DNA of 48,082 nucleotides from Candidatus Glomeribacter gigasporarum BEG34. GTDB lineage: Bacteria > Pseudomonadota > Gammaproteobacteria > Burkholderiales > Burkholderiaceae. Both the position numbers and the translations under genes were made by a program. How positions within the stretch are numbered: position 1 is the first letter of the stretch; each line of letters starts with the position of its first letter. This document shows positions 1 to 9,202 of this stretch, in pieces. The notes below the pieces were generated by a model, which saw nothing but the letters and a program-made list of their open reading frames with translations, was not told where the DNA came from and ran no database searches. Location of the stretch: positions 1 to 48,082 of the forward strand of contig NZ_CAFB01000043.1 of assembly GCF_000227585.1 (NCBI RefSeq). The letters run 5' to 3'.

Positions 1-2635
1 CATGCGGATCGGTCTGGGCGGCGGCGCGGCCAGTTCAATGGCGGCGGGCGCAAACTGCGCCGCACTCGATTTTGATTCTGTCCAGCGCGCCAATCCCGAA
101 ATGCAGCGCCGCGCGCAGGAAGTGATTCATGCGTGCATCCAGATGGGTGAGCAGAATCCCATTCTGAGCATTCACGATGTCGGCGCGGGCGGTTTATCGA
201 ATGCCTTACCTGAGCTTGTGCACGGCGCGGGCAAAGGCGCGCGCATTGAATTCAGCCGCATTCCGCGCGCGGACCGGAAGATGTCGCCGCGGGAAGTCTG
301 GAGCAATGAAGCGCAGGAGCGTTATGTGCTGGCGGTTGCGCCTGATGCGCGCGCGCTCTTCGAGGCGATGTGCGCGCGCGAACGCTGCCCGTATGCGGTG
401 GTCGGCGTGGTGACCGACGAGCGGCAATTGCAGCTTGTCTGGACTGAAAACGGTGTCCAGACGCCCGCAGATATGCCAATGGATGTGTTATTCAACCATG
501 CGCCGCGGCTGCATCGCACGGCTGAGCGCGCCAAAACAGCGTGCGCGGCAATAGATTTGACCGGCTTCAGTCTGGACGAACTGGCGTTTGACGTGCTCAG
601 ACATCCAAGCGTTGGCAGCAAAGCCTTTCTGGTGACGATTGGCGACCGCACGGTGGGCGGCTTGTCGGTGCGCGACCCGATGGTCGGGCCGTGGCAGACG
701 CCGGTCGCGGACTGCGCGATCACCGCGATGGATTACGCGGGCTATCGCGGACATGCAATGACGATGGCTGAACGCGCGCCGGTCGCGGTTATCGATGCGC
801 CGGCTTCAGCGCGCATCGCGATTGGCGAAGCGATTACCAATCTGGCGGGCGCGCCGATTGCGGCGCTGACGGAGATCAAACTGTCGGCGAACTGGATGGC
901 GGCGTGCGGCAGTCCAGGGCAGGACGCCGCGCTCTACGATGCGGTGCGCGCGGTGGGTCTTGAGCTGTGTCCGGCGCTGGGCTTGAGTATTCCGGTCGGC
1001 AAAGATTCATTGTCGATGCGCGCCCAGTGGCGTGATGGGAAACGCGAGCGGGAAGTGATTGCGCCGGTCTCTCTGGTTGTTTCCGCATTTGCGCCGGTGA
1101 CCGATGTCCGTCTCCATTTAACGCCCCAGCTCAGGCGTCCGGACGGATGCGGCGCGTCGGCGCTGATTGCGATTGATCTGGGACGCGGGCGAAACCGGCT
1201 CGGCGGCAGCATTGTGGCGCAGGTGACACAGCAGGCCGGTTCGGTTGCGCCCGATCTCGATCATCCAGAGGACTTGCAACGCTTTTTCACCGCGATTCAG
1301 CAACTGGCGGCGCAGCGCAGATTACTCGCGTACCACGACCGTTCGGACGGCGGCTTATGGGCAACGATCTGCGAGATGGCCTTTGCCGGCCACGTCGGCG
1401 TCTCGCTCAATGTTGATTTATTGACGCTGGAACACGGGCATGAGTCCGATTACGGCGACGCCAAAAACTGGGCGCGGCAAGTTGTGGGCCGGCGTGAGGA
1501 GCGGACGCTGCGCGGCCTGTTCGCTGAAGAACTGGGCGCGGTGGTGCAGGTGCGCGCCGCGGATCGCGAGGCCGTGTTTGCGGCGCTGCGCGCGCAGGGC
1601 CTGGCCGATTGCAGTTATGTCATCGGTCAGTTGAATGGGCGCGATACGATAGAAATCTGGCGCGATGCAAAAAAAATCTTCAGCGCGCCGCGCATCGATC
1701 TGCAACGCGCCTGGAGCGAGGCCAGCTGGCGCATTGCGCGTTTGCGCGGCCATCCAGCGTGCGCGGACGAGGAATACGGGGCGCTGCTCGATGCGCGCGA
1801 TCCGGGATTGACGGTGCATTTGAGCTTCAATCCAGAAGAGGATATCGCCGCGCCCTTCGTTGCGTCTGGCGCGCGCCCGCGCATCGCGATTTTGCGCGAG
1901 CAGGGCGTGAATTCACATCTTGAGGCGGCATATGCCTTTGATTGCGCGGGATTCGCCGCATACGACGTGACGATGAGCGATTTGCTCGCGGGCCGCGCGT
2001 CTTTGGCGGATTTCAGCGGATTCGTCGCTAGCGGCGGTTTTTCATACGGCGATGTGCTGGGCGCCGGACGGGGCTGGGCCAAAACGATTCAGTTCAACGC
2101 GCAGTTAGCCGAAATGTTCAGCGCCTTTTTTGGGCGCGGCGATACATTTGCGTTGGGCATCTGCAACGGCTGCCAGATGATGAGCGCGCTGCAGGGCATG
2201 ATTCCGGGCGCGCAGGCATGGCCGGAATTCAGCCGCAATCTCTCTGAACAGTTTGAGGCGCGGCTGGCGCTGGTCGAGGTCACAGAATCTCCCTCGCTGT
2301 TTTTTGACGGTATGGCCGGCTCGCGGCTGCCAGTCGCCGTTGCGCATGGGGAAGGGCGGGCGGATTTCTCGCGGCAGGGAAATAGGGAAACGGTGCATGT
2401 TGTGCTGCGCTATATCGACCCTTATGGCGCGCCGACGGAACGCTATCCGTTCAATCCAAATGGATCGCCCGCCGGCATGACGGCGGTGACCACGCCGGAC
2501 GGCCGTTTTACGATTTTGATGCCGCATCCTGAGCGCGTTTTCCGCACTGTACAGATGAGTTGGCATCCACCAGAGTGGGGCGCGGAGAGTCCGTGGCTGA
2601 GGATGTTTTGCAATGCGCGCCGCTGGCTGGGTTAG
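1..2635 (+). CDS. purL: Phosphoribosylformylglycinamidine synthase, C-terminal part (5' end outside window)
   Basis: This enzyme makes FGAM from FGAR, ATP and glutamine in de novo purine synthesis. About 877 residues are visible; the proteobacterial enzyme has roughly 1300, so about the first third lies upstream of the window and the ATG at position 2 is internal. The visible part contains the second ATP-binding synthase half (DGGLWA near residue 449) and a C-terminal glutamine amidotransferase domain from about residue 620. In that domain GICNGCQ supplies the nucleophilic cysteine (about residue 720) and MPHPER near residue 841 carries the His/Glu of the triad. The stop at 2633-2635 lies 10 nt before yciB. 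Nothing suggests damage in the visible part. Confidence 0.97.
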   Translation, partial: MRIGLGGGAASSMAAGANCAALDFDSVQRANPEMQRRAQEVIHACIQMGEQNPILSIHDVGAGGLSNALPELVHGAGKGARIEFSRIPRADRKMSPREVWSNEAQERYVLAVAPDARALFEAMCARERCPYAVVGVVTDERQLQLVWTENGVQTPADMPMDVLFNHAPRLHRTAERAKTACAAIDLTGFSLDELAFDVLRHPSVGSKAFLVTIGDRTVGGLSVRDPMVGPWQTPVADCAITAMDYAGYRGHAMTMAERAPVAVIDAPASARIAIGEAITNLAGAPIAALTEIKLSANWMAACGSPGQDAALYDAVRAVGLELCPALGLSIPVGKDSLSMRAQWRDGKREREVIAPVSLVVSAFAPVTDVRLHLTPQLRRPDGCGASALIAIDLGRGRNRLGGSIVAQVTQQAGSVAPDLDHPEDLQRFFTAIQQLAAQRRLLAYHDRSDGGLWATICEMAFAGHVGVSLNVDLLTLEHGHESDYGDAKNWARQVVGRREERTLRGLFAEELGAVVQVRAADREAVFAALRAQGLADCSYVIGQLNGRDTIEIWRDAKKIFSAPRIDLQRAWSEASWRIARLRGHPACADEEYGALLDARDPGLTVHLSFNPEEDIAAPFVASGARPRIAILREQGVNSHLEAAYAFDCAGFAAYDVTMSDLLAGRASLADFSGFVASGGFSYGDVLGAGRGWAKTIQFNAQLAEMFSAFFGRGDTFALGICNGCQMMSALQGMIPGAQAWPEFSRNLSEQFEARLALVEVTESPSLFFDGMAGSRLPVAVAHGEGRADFSRQGNRETVHVVLRYIDPYGAPTERYPFNPNGSPAGMTAVTTPDGRFTILMPHPERVFRTVQMSWHPPEWGAESPWLRMFCNARRWLG

Positions 2636-2645
2636 AATAAAAAAC

Positions 2646-3176
2646 ATGAAATTCCTGTTCGACCTCTTCCCGCTGCTGCTCTTTTTCCTGGCGTTCAAAC
2701 TGTGGGGCATTTTTGCCGCAACGGCAGTGACAATCGCGGCAACGCTGGCGCAGATTGTATGGATGGCAGTCCGGCGCCGGCGCGTCGAGCCCATGTTATG
2801 GGTCAATCTGGGGATTGTCGCGGTGTTCGGCAGCGCGACCCTATTGCTGCATAATGAAATATTTATCAAGTGGAAGCCGACCGCGCTGTATGGATTGTTC
2901 GCGGCGGCGCTGGCGGTTGCACAGTTTGGATTCGGAAAAAATCTGATTCAGGCGGCGCTCGATAAACAGATCGCGTTGCCCTCCCGCATCTGGAGCCGGC
3001 TCAATATGGCCTGGATGGCGTTCTTCGCCGCGCTGGGATTGCTCAATCTGGTGGTGGCGTATCATTTTTCGACCGCGGCATGGGCCCACTTTAAACTGTT
3101 CGGCGCCACCGCGTGCCTGGTGATTTTTATCATTGCGCAGAGTCTATGGTTGATCAAATATCTGCCGAGAAAATAG
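2646..3176 (+). CDS. yciB: YciB/IspZ family inner-membrane protein (septation protein A)
   Basis: This is a 176-residue hydrophobic protein with about five or six membrane segments, opening [22 protein letters not shown], which is typical of the YciB/IspZ (septation protein A) family. The family is linked to cell-envelope integrity and septation, but its biochemical role is not settled. I chose the ATG at 2646 because the family begins MKFLFD; the frame stays open upstream to 2613, but that would add residues overlapping purL. Its last 31 nt overlap the start of bolA, so the two are probably cotranscribed. The purL, yciB, bolA neighbourhood is familiar from Burkholderia-type genomes. Confidence 0.93.
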   Translation: MKFLFDLFPLLLFFLAFKLWGIFAATAVTIAATLAQIVWMAVRRRRVEPMLWVNLGIVAVFGSATLLLHNEIFIKWKPTALYGLFAAALAVAQFGFGKNLIQAALDKQIALPSRIWSRLNMAWMAFFAALGLLNLVVAYHFSTAAWAHFKLFGATACLVIFIIAQSLWLIKYLPRK

Positions 3177-3457
3177 ACCGCGATGCGCTGCGTGCACGTA
3201 TTGAAGCGCGCCTGAGAAGCCGCTTTGCTCCGCCGCATCTGGTCGTGGAAGATCAGAGCGCGGTGCATGCCGGGCATGCGGGCGCGCAGGCGGGCGGGCA
3301 TTTGCGCGTGCTGATTATTTCTTCGGAATTCGAAGGACAAACGCATATTGCACGCCATCGGAAAATTTACGAAGCGCTCAAGCCATGGATGCAGAAGGGA
3401 ATTCATGCGCTCTCGATCAGGGCCTTAACGCCTGAAGAATTCTCTGCAGCGTCCTAG
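3146..3457 (+). CDS. bolA: BolA family protein
   Basis: This 103-residue protein belongs to the BolA/IbaG family, small proteins that work with monothiol glutaredoxins in Fe-S cluster handling and stress responses. The central [16 protein letters not shown] segment and the following [12 protein letters not shown] helix are the family signature, and the C-terminal [14 protein letters not shown] matches the usual end. The start at 3146 overlaps the yciB 3' end by 31 nt; the frame extends upstream to 3113, but those residues do not look like BolA. In related genomes a parvulin-type peptidyl-prolyl isomerase often follows; here an AT-rich orphan gene follows instead (inference from remembered synteny). 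Confidence 0.92.
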   Translation: MVDQISAEKIDRDALRARIEARLRSRFAPPHLVVEDQSAVHAGHAGAQAGGHLRVLIISSEFEGQTHIARHRKIYEALKPWMQKGIHALSIRALTPEEFSAAS

Positions 3458-3514
3458 GGCCTAGGCTGATTTCCGCATGCTGTATCCATTTATTTGAGAT
3501 CAAGGAGTGTAAAA

Positions 3515-4369
3515 ATGATGCCGCTTTCTAATATTCCACCTTATGATGAGATATATTTGGGCCAAGACACCGCTCCCATGGAGCGCGTTTTAGATAATCT
3601 GGAATTATTTCAGAATAATCCCTCGCGTATTCCAGAGAATATAAGCGAGGCATTTAAATCATGGACGATTGACGAAGTTCAATGGACGCATGATCAGGCT
3701 CAATGGGAGTCTGCTATTCAGTCAGCGGCTCAGCGAGTACGATTTTTCAATCTTGCACGGAATCCGCGGATCTTACAATCCATTCCTGATGTCCAAACTG
3801 GAAGCCGCTTAAGTACAGAAATACAGGCTTCTCCAATTGGAAGACCCAACTGTCAATCAGGCTTCATAGTGATGACTGAAGACGGGTGTAATTTTTACCC
3901 TGATTGTTCAAATCCAGAGCACCTGACGCTTCCCTTATTATTAGCAAGAATCGGGGACACTCTAAAAGAAGTCAAAGAAGGAATACTTGCGTGTGTACGG
4001 GTGGATGGCGCACCCCCATCCAGTTTCAACCTTACACAAGGAGATATTGATGGGACAAAGGAGATGACGATTGGCGATTTTGCGTCTCAGAAAATTCCCC
4101 TTGTTTCAGTCAAGCATCTGCCGGATATATTCCACTATTCAGAATTACGGCACCTCACGCATATTCGCCTTCATGGCTTACTCGATTTGAAAGACCTCCC
4201 TGAGTCGTTGCATCAGCGGAATTTACCCTTTCTTCAAGAGGTGGAAGTGCACAACTGTCCCTCCTTTGAAGAAAGGGATGCTGAGGGAAGGGAGATTTCT
4301 TTAGGCGATCATGTGGAACTCATTGTGCATTGTGATTCTGAACTCAGCCCTCTTCTTCCAGAAGAGTAA
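3515..4369 (+). CDS. AT-rich orphan protein with weak leucine-rich-repeat character
   Basis: This 284-residue protein has no family that I recognise. The start at 3515 is supported by AAGGAG at 3502-3507, 7 nt upstream; a second ATG follows immediately. The base composition is clearly more AT-rich than the flanking bolA and coaX genes, and no signal peptide or membrane segment is visible. Around residues 205-260 there is a pattern of leucines (LRHLTHIRLHGLLDL, then LPFLQEVEVHNC) that looks like degenerate leucine-rich repeats. It interrupts a housekeeping neighbourhood, as do two other AT-rich genes at 12079 and 40257. A host-directed effector is possible, but that is inference from composition and context only. 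Confidence 0.7.
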   Translation: MMPLSNIPPYDEIYLGQDTAPMERVLDNLELFQNNPSRIPENISEAFKSWTIDEVQWTHDQAQWESAIQSAAQRVRFFNLARNPRILQSIPDVQTGSRLSTEIQASPIGRPNCQSGFIVMTEDGCNFYPDCSNPEHLTLPLLLARIGDTLKEVKEGILACVRVDGAPPSSFNLTQGDIDGTKEMTIGDFASQKIPLVSVKHLPDIFHYSELRHLTHIRLHGLLDLKDLPESLHQRNLPFLQEVEVHNCPSFEERDAEGREISLGDHVELIVHCDSELSPLLPEE

Positions 4370-4392
4370 GTCTCTATATCAATAATGAGTGA

Positions 4393-5232
4393 GTGATCGC
4401 GCACTCTCAATTTATTGCTCCATTTCTGCTGATTGACGCGGGCAACACTTTCATCAAATGGGCGCTAAACGAGGCCGATAGCGCGTATTTCGCGCAGCAA
4501 GGCAGGTTTGCGCAGTGGCATGTGCGCCGTGCGACCTCAGTATCCGCAGAACCCGACTGGTCAGATGCGCCTGCGCCGGGCAGCGTCTGGATTTCCAATG
4601 TAGCAGGTGAATGCAGCGCGCAGCGGATTGAAACCCTGATTCGCGCACGCTGGCCGGGGGTTCCATACCATGCGGTTCGCGCACAAGCTTCTCAGTGTGG
4701 GGTGCATAATGGATATCGCGAGCCTCCGCAACTGGGCAGCGACCGATGGGCGAGCCTGATCGGCGCGCGCGCCGCCTGGCCGGACGAATCAGTGCTGATT
4801 GCCGCGCTGGGCACCGCAATGACGCTGGATCTGCTCGATGCAAACGGATATTTCGCGGGCGGATTGATTGCGCCGGGCGGGTATTTGATGATGGAGGCGC
4901 TGGGACGGCATACCGCATTGCTGCCGACGATCACGCCAGAAGACCAGGATGCGTGCGCAACGCATGCGGATGCAGATGCGCGCGCGCGCTTTGCAACGGA
5001 TACGCAATCCGCATTGCGCGCCGGGTGCCGGCTTGCCCAGGCCGCGTTGATTGAGCGCGTTTGGCAAGCCGCCCGTCAGCGTTTGAATGCGCCGGTGCGT
5101 TGCGTGCTCAGCGGCGGCGGCGCGGCTAGGATGCGGCCCCTGCTGAGGATGGATACAACGTATTGCGAGCATTTGGTGTTGTTAGGTCTTGCGCGGATTG
5201 CGCAGGCTGACGGCGCGGCGGCGATGCTCTAG
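4393..5232 (+). CDS. coaX: Type III pantothenate kinase
   Basis: CoaX phosphorylates pantothenate, the first step of coenzyme A synthesis. The N-terminal LLIDAGNTFIKWA is the phosphate-binding signature of the ASKHA-type type III enzyme, and GSDRWASLIGA plus ALGTAMTLDLLDANGYFAGG are the pantothenate- and metal-binding motifs. The length (279 residues) is normal. The assigned start is GTG at 4393 with no convincing ribosome-binding site; the family usually begins only a few residues before LLIDAGNT, so the true start may lie slightly downstream. In Burkholderia birA commonly precedes coaX; here an orphan gene does. The stop codon overlaps the convergent rfaE2 stop in CTAG at 5229-5232. Confidence 0.95.
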   Translation: MIAHSQFIAPFLLIDAGNTFIKWALNEADSAYFAQQGRFAQWHVRRATSVSAEPDWSDAPAPGSVWISNVAGECSAQRIETLIRARWPGVPYHAVRAQASQCGVHNGYREPPQLGSDRWASLIGARAAWPDESVLIAALGTAMTLDLLDANGYFAGGLIAPGGYLMMEALGRHTALLPTITPEDQDACATHADADARARFATDTQSALRAGCRLAQAALIERVWQAARQRLNAPVRCVLSGGGAARMRPLLRMDTTYCEHLVLLGLARIAQADGAAAML

Positions 5233-5723
5233 CTCCCTTGTGTGCGGATGCGGCGCAACAGCGCGCTCGTCGAGCGCTGGTATTCGAACGGGATCGACAC
5301 CGCGCGGCCGCCCCAACGCCGCGCCAATGCGGCTTCAGGCAGTGCGTCCATATCATAATCTCCACCTTTGACCAGGACATCAGGACGCAGAGCCTCGATC
5401 AATGCCATTGGATTGGATTCGCTAAAGCGCACGACCCAATCGACGCTTTCAAGCGCGGCAACCAGCGCCATCCGGTCTGCTTCATCGTTGATCGGGCGTT
5501 GCTCGCCCGCCTCGCCCTTGTTCAGCGTGCGTACGGAAGCGTCGCTATTGATGCCGACAATCAGACATGTGCCGAGCGCGCGCGCAGCGTCTAAATAACT
5601 GATATGGCCGCGATGCAAAATGTCGAACACGCCGTTGGTGAAAATCACCGGCGCAGGCAGAGTTGCGCGCAATGTGGCAAGCGCATGACAATCAATGAGT
5701 TTGCGTTCAAAATGAGCGGCCAT
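5229..5723 (-). CDS. rfaE2: D-glycero-beta-D-manno-heptose 1-phosphate adenylyltransferase
   Basis: This 164-residue nucleotidyltransferase activates heptose-1-phosphate to ADP-heptose for the LPS inner core. TNGVFDILHRGHISYLD contains the HxGH nucleotide-binding motif, and VKGGDYDMDALPE is the conserved C-terminal region. It corresponds to the stand-alone C-terminal half of HldE (RfaE domain II). I use the ATG at 5723; a TTG two codons upstream is also possible. It converges on coaX with overlapping stops. With waaF at 10976-12001 it indicates a heptose-containing core. A palindromic element lies about 50 nt upstream of its start. Confidence 0.94.
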   Translation of the reverse strand: MAAHFERKLIDCHALATLRATLPAPVIFTNGVFDILHRGHISYLDAARALGTCLIVGINSDASVRTLNKGEAGEQRPINDEADRMALVAALESVDWVVRFSESNPMALIEALRPDVLVKGGDYDMDALPEAALARRWGGRAVSIPFEYQRSTSALLRRIRTQGS

Positions 5724-5774
5724 CGTCAATCAGCGGCGGACATCCGCTGTTAGAATCTAGCGCCAAGCGCATTT

Positions 5775-5876
5775 AGAGCATTTTTCAGCGAGATTGCACA
5801 AGGAACGAGCGCGAAGACAGTATGCACAATACGGCGAGCGCGAAGTGACACAGTGCAAGCCGCTGAAAAATGCTCT
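5775..5876 (+). repeat. 102-nt palindromic element, copy A
   Basis: The ends AGAGCATTTTTCAGCG and CGCTGAAAAATGCTCT are perfect 16-nt inverted repeats, and inner TTGCAC/GTGCAA extend the stem. The core has GAGCGCGAAGACAGTAT followed by ATACGGCGAGCGCGAAG. The flanks read TTT-A and A-GCG, consistent with a TA target. Four of its six frames are open throughout. It is followed directly by another half-terminus (5877-5890), and GCGCATTT occurs just before (5767-5774) and just after (5878-5885) the element. It lies between the divergent rfaE2 and argS genes. Confidence 0.9.
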
Positions 5877-5890
5877 AGCGCATTTTTCAG
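5877..5890 (+). repeat. Solo half-terminus of the palindromic element
   Basis: AGCGCATTTTTCAG matches the left end of the rsmB copy (33810-33823) exactly and that of copy A with one change. No matching right end follows, so this is a remnant or the flank of an older insertion. Confidence 0.6.
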
Positions 5891-5929
5891 TCTGTAATCT
5901 CTCCAATCAGGCAATTATATTGATACGGC

Positions 5930-7675
5930 ATGTTGCCCGCACAAACACAAATCATCGAAGCCATTTTTACCGATGCGGTTCGGGAACTGGCGCATTCTGC
6001 TCCATCTTCCGACGCTACGGATATATCCATTACGCTGGAGCGGCCCAAGATCGCCGCGCACGGCGATCTTGCAAGTACGGTTGCCTTGCAGCAGGCGAAG
6101 GCATGGGGCGTTTCCGCCCGCCGGCTGGCGCAGCAACTGGCAGATGCGGTACAGGCGCATCCGCGCGCGTGCGGCCTGATTGAATCGGTTGAAGTCGCCG
6201 GGCCGGGCTTTATCAATGTGCGCATCTCCGCGCAGGCGAAGCAGACCGTGGTTGCGCAGATATTGGCGCAAAAGGCGCAATTCGGCTGGAAGCCGTCGAC
6301 GCCAAAAGGCAGGCAGCGCGTGTTGATCGAGTTCGTATCTGCGAATCCTACCGGGCCGCTGCACGTGGGCCATGCGCGCCAGGCCGTATTGGGGGATGTG
6401 CTGGCGAATCTGCTGGCAACGCAAGGCTGGCAGGTGCAGCGGGAATATTATTACAACGATGCCGGCGTTCAGATTCAGAATCTGGCATTGTCTGTGGCCG
6501 CGCGCGCGCGCGGTCTTCAGCCGGGCGATGCCGGCTGGCCGGACGCTGCCTATCACGGCGAATACATCGCGGATATTGCGCGTGATTATTTAATGGACGA
6601 AGAGGGGAAAAGCGATGCAGGCGATGCGAATGCTCTAGAGCATATTCGGCTTTTTGCCGTTGCATACCTGCGTCGTGAACAGGATGCGGATTTGCAGGCG
6701 CTGGGCGTTCGGTTTGATCAGTATTACCTCGAATCCTCCCTGTATCGCACTGGACGCGTTGACGCAACGGTACAGGCGCTGTGCGCTGCGGGTAAAACCT
6801 ATATGAGAGAGGGCGCGCTCTGGCTGAAGACGACGGAAGAAGGTGATGATAAAGATCGCGTGATGCGTAAATCAGACGGGTCATATACCTATTTTGTGCC
6901 GGATATCGCGTACCACCTCACCAAGTGGGAGCGCGGTTTTACGCGCGCGATCAATGTGCAGGGCGCAGATCATCACGGCACGGTGGCGCGCGTGCGCGGC
7001 GGTTTGCAACAGTTGGCGCGGGGCGCGCCAAAAGGATATCCTGAGTATGTGCTGCACAAAATGGTGACGGTGGTGCGTGATGGGCAGGAAGTGAAATTGT
7101 CAAAGCGCGCGGGCGCTTATGTCACGGTGCGCGATCTGATTGAATGGTCTGGCGCGCGCGCGCCGACTGAAGAGAATGCCTTATTAGATGAAGGCGAAGC
7201 CATTCGGCGCGGGCGCGATGCGGTGCGTTTTTTTCTGGCGTCGCGGCGCGCCGATACGGAGTTTGTATTCGACGTCGATCTTGCAGCGCAGCAAAATGAT
7301 CAAAATCCCGTCTATTATGTGCAATATGCGCATGCGCGGATTTGCTCGGTACTGGCGCAGTGGGGCGGCGAGGAGGAACGGCTGATAAACGCGGACGTTA
7401 CGGTATTGACCAGTGAAAGCGAGCGCGCGCTGCTGAGCTGTCTGGCGGATTATCCCGATCTGCTCAGGCGCGCCGCCGATGAGCTGGCGCCGCATATGCT
7501 GACTTTCTATCTGCGCGCGCTCGCGAGTTGTTTTCATAGCTTTTACAATGCCGAGCGCATCCTGGTCGATGAAGCGCTCAGGCGCACGGCGCGCATTGCA
7601 TTGATTGCGGCCACGCGCCAAGTGCTTGCGAATGGCCTGGCTGTAGTGGGTGTGCGTGCGCCCGTGAAAATGTAG
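5930..7675 (+). CDS. argS: Arginyl-tRNA synthetase
   Basis: This class I aminoacyl-tRNA synthetase charges tRNA-Arg. The 581-residue length is normal. The N-terminal region carries the arginyl-specific tRNA-recognition domain. [22 protein letters not shown] gives the HIGH-type motif (HVGH, residues 145-148), and KLSKRAG (about 389-395) is the KMSKS equivalent. The C-terminal DALR anticodon-binding domain ends [14 protein letters not shown], the usual family end. The ATG at 5930 is the natural start, 39 nt after an element remnant; no strong ribosome-binding site is visible. The SPOR gene follows after 37 nt. Confidence 0.97.
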   Translation: MLPAQTQIIEAIFTDAVRELAHSAPSSDATDISITLERPKIAAHGDLASTVALQQAKAWGVSARRLAQQLADAVQAHPRACGLIESVEVAGPGFINVRISAQAKQTVVAQILAQKAQFGWKPSTPKGRQRVLIEFVSANPTGPLHVGHARQAVLGDVLANLLATQGWQVQREYYYNDAGVQIQNLALSVAARARGLQPGDAGWPDAAYHGEYIADIARDYLMDEEGKSDAGDANALEHIRLFAVAYLRREQDADLQALGVRFDQYYLESSLYRTGRVDATVQALCAAGKTYMREGALWLKTTEEGDDKDRVMRKSDGSYTYFVPDIAYHLTKWERGFTRAINVQGADHHGTVARVRGGLQQLARGAPKGYPEYVLHKMVTVVRDGQEVKLSKRAGAYVTVRDLIEWSGARAPTEENALLDEGEAIRRGRDAVRFFLASRRADTEFVFDVDLAAQQNDQNPVYYVQYAHARICSVLAQWGGEEERLINADVTVLTSESERALLSCLADYPDLLRRAADELAPHMLTFYLRALASCFHSFYNAERILVDEALRRTARIALIAATRQVLANGLAVVGVRAPVKM

Positions 7676-7712
7676 AAGTCATTTTCTAAAATATTTTCAA
7701 CTGATTGCAACA

Positions 7713-8423
7713 ATGGCCAAATCACACCGCCTCCAAAAGCAAAACGGGGGCATGTTTATCGGGCTTGTGCTGGGACTGATTGCCGGGCTTGCGATTGCAA
7801 TTGCGGTGGCGCTGTATATCACCCGCGCGCCCAGCCCGATTGTGCAAAAAGATTCGGCGCCTGAGCGCCTGATGCCGTTTGTCCCCTCGCCGTCCGACCC
7901 AAACCGCTCGCTGCAGGGTCAGGCGCCGGCCGAGCCTGCGCCCGCCGCGCCGCTCGCCGCTCAGTTCAGCGGCGCGCAGCCTGAACAGACGCGAAATCAG
8001 ACGCCGCATGTCTCCGAAGCGTCGCCAGATGACACCCAAATCATCGAAGTATCTCCCCCGCCAGTTGAACAACCTGCTAGCCGCGCACCAGAGAAAGAGG
8101 AACCTGTTTCAGCCAGGCCCGCGCCGTCTCCAAGTCGTCCTGCCGCGCATGAAGCGCCGCGCGCGGAGATCAACACAGGCTATTATTTGCAGGCCGGCGT
8201 GTATCGGGCGCCTGCCGATGCCGAGGCGCGGCGCGCTCAGCTTGCGCTGCAAGGTTTTGAAGCGGGAGTGAGCCGGCAGGGCAGGGGGAGATATATGACC
8301 TATCGGGTCCGGATGGGACCGTTTATGCAATTTGATGAAATGCGCAATATGCGTCAGCAATTGACTGAAGCGGGCATCCGCACCGTGGTCATCCGTTTCC
8401 GTAAAGCACGAAATATGGAGTAA
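7713..8423 (+). CDS. SPOR-domain membrane protein (FtsN-like)
   Basis: This 236-residue protein has a short cytoplasmic N-terminus, one membrane segment (about residues 14-36, FIGLVLGLIAGLAIAIAVALY) and a long Pro/Ala-rich linker. Its C-terminal SPOR domain (about 155-230, GYYLQAGVYRAPADAEARR then YRVRMGPF) binds denuded septal peptidoglycan. The arrangement is that of FtsN-like division proteins, and the argS-SPOR-dsbA order is typical of Burkholderiales. The stop is 2 nt before the dsbA start, so the two are probably cotranscribed. Whether it is the essential FtsN cannot be decided from sequence. Confidence 0.9.
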   Translation: MAKSHRLQKQNGGMFIGLVLGLIAGLAIAIAVALYITRAPSPIVQKDSAPERLMPFVPSPSDPNRSLQGQAPAEPAPAAPLAAQFSGAQPEQTRNQTPHVSEASPDDTQIIEVSPPPVEQPASRAPEKEEPVSARPAPSPSRPAAHEAPRAEINTGYYLQAGVYRAPADAEARRAQLALQGFEAGVSRQGRGRYMTYRVRMGPFMQFDEMRNMRQQLTEAGIRTVVIRFRKARNME

Positions 8424-8425
8424 AA

Positions 8426-9061
8426 ATGAAGAAGCTGCTGTTAATGGGGTTGATATGGATGGGATGCGCCGCTCAGGCGGCGCCGGCGCCTGCCGCACCG
8501 CAGGCCGGCAAGGATTACAAGGTGCTGGAAAATCCGCAACCGGTCAATGCGCCGGCGGAAAAAATCGAAATTCTCGAATTTTTCATGTATGGTTGTCCGC
8601 ATTGTGAGCATTTTGAGCCGGTGCTGACAGGATGGGTGAAAAAGCAAAGTCCGGACATCGTTCTCAAACATGTGCCGCTTGCTTTTAACAAAGCCTTGGC
8701 CGCGCATCAAAAGCTCTATCATGCGCTGGATGCGCTGGGTCTGGCGGATCAATTGACACCTTCGATCTTTAAAGCCATTCATACCGAGCGGAATTATTTG
8801 CTGACGCCTGAAGCGCAGGCCGCGTTTCTGGCAAAAAAAGGCGTCGACAAGAAAAAGTTTCTGGCCGCTTATCATTCATTTGAAACGGCGAACGCGGTAC
8901 AGCGCGATAACAAATGGATGGCGGACTACAAAATCACGGCCACGCCGGCTCTGATTGTGCAGGGCAAATATGAAACTTCGCCCGCCATGACGAATAATCT
9001 TGAAGATGTGATTTCGGTGCTGGATTTTTTAATGCAACAGATTAGGGCGGAGAAGATGTAG
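8426..9061 (+). CDS. dsbA: Thiol:disulfide interchange protein DsbA
   Basis: This periplasmic oxidase introduces disulfides into exported proteins. A signal peptide (MKKLLLMGLIWMGCAAQA, cleaved before about residue 19) precedes a thioredoxin-fold protein of 211 residues. The active site is CPHC at residues 57-60 in MYGCPHCEHFEP, and the cis-Pro loop is TATPALIVQGKY. The start is 2 nt after the SPOR gene stop. A palindromic element begins 21 nt downstream and probably separates this unit from the binding-protein gene that follows. Confidence 0.94.
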   Translation: MKKLLLMGLIWMGCAAQAAPAPAAPQAGKDYKVLENPQPVNAPAEKIEILEFFMYGCPHCEHFEPVLTGWVKKQSPDIVLKHVPLAFNKALAAHQKLYHALDALGLADQLTPSIFKAIHTERNYLLTPEAQAAFLAKKGVDKKKFLAAYHSFETANAVQRDNKWMADYKITATPALIVQGKYETSPAMTNNLEDVISVLDFLMQQIRAEKM

Positions 9062-9082
9062 GATTCCGAGCGCCGCCCGACC

Positions 9083-9184
9083 AGAGCATTTTTCAGTGAG
9101 ATTGCACAAGGAGCGAGCGCGAAGACAGTATAAGTAATACGGCGAGCGCGAGGCGACGCCGTGCAAGCCGCTGAAAAATGCTCT
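9083..9184 (+). repeat. 102-nt palindromic element, copy B
   Basis: This is a full-length copy in the same orientation as copy A: AGAGCATTTTTCAGTG...CGCTGAAAAATGCTCT with the GAAGACAGTAT core. The flanks are C...G, so this copy lacks the TA flanks seen at most others. Its right end is only 18 nt upstream of the binding-protein start codon, so it makes up nearly all of that gene's immediate 5' region. Confidence 0.9.
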
Positions 9185-9202
9185 GATTCTTGGGGGACTA
9201 TC

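Noticed and set aside
3113-3145. Longer BolA start at 3113
   Set aside because: The extra residues lie inside yciB and do not look like a BolA N-terminus; ATG at 3146 fits better.
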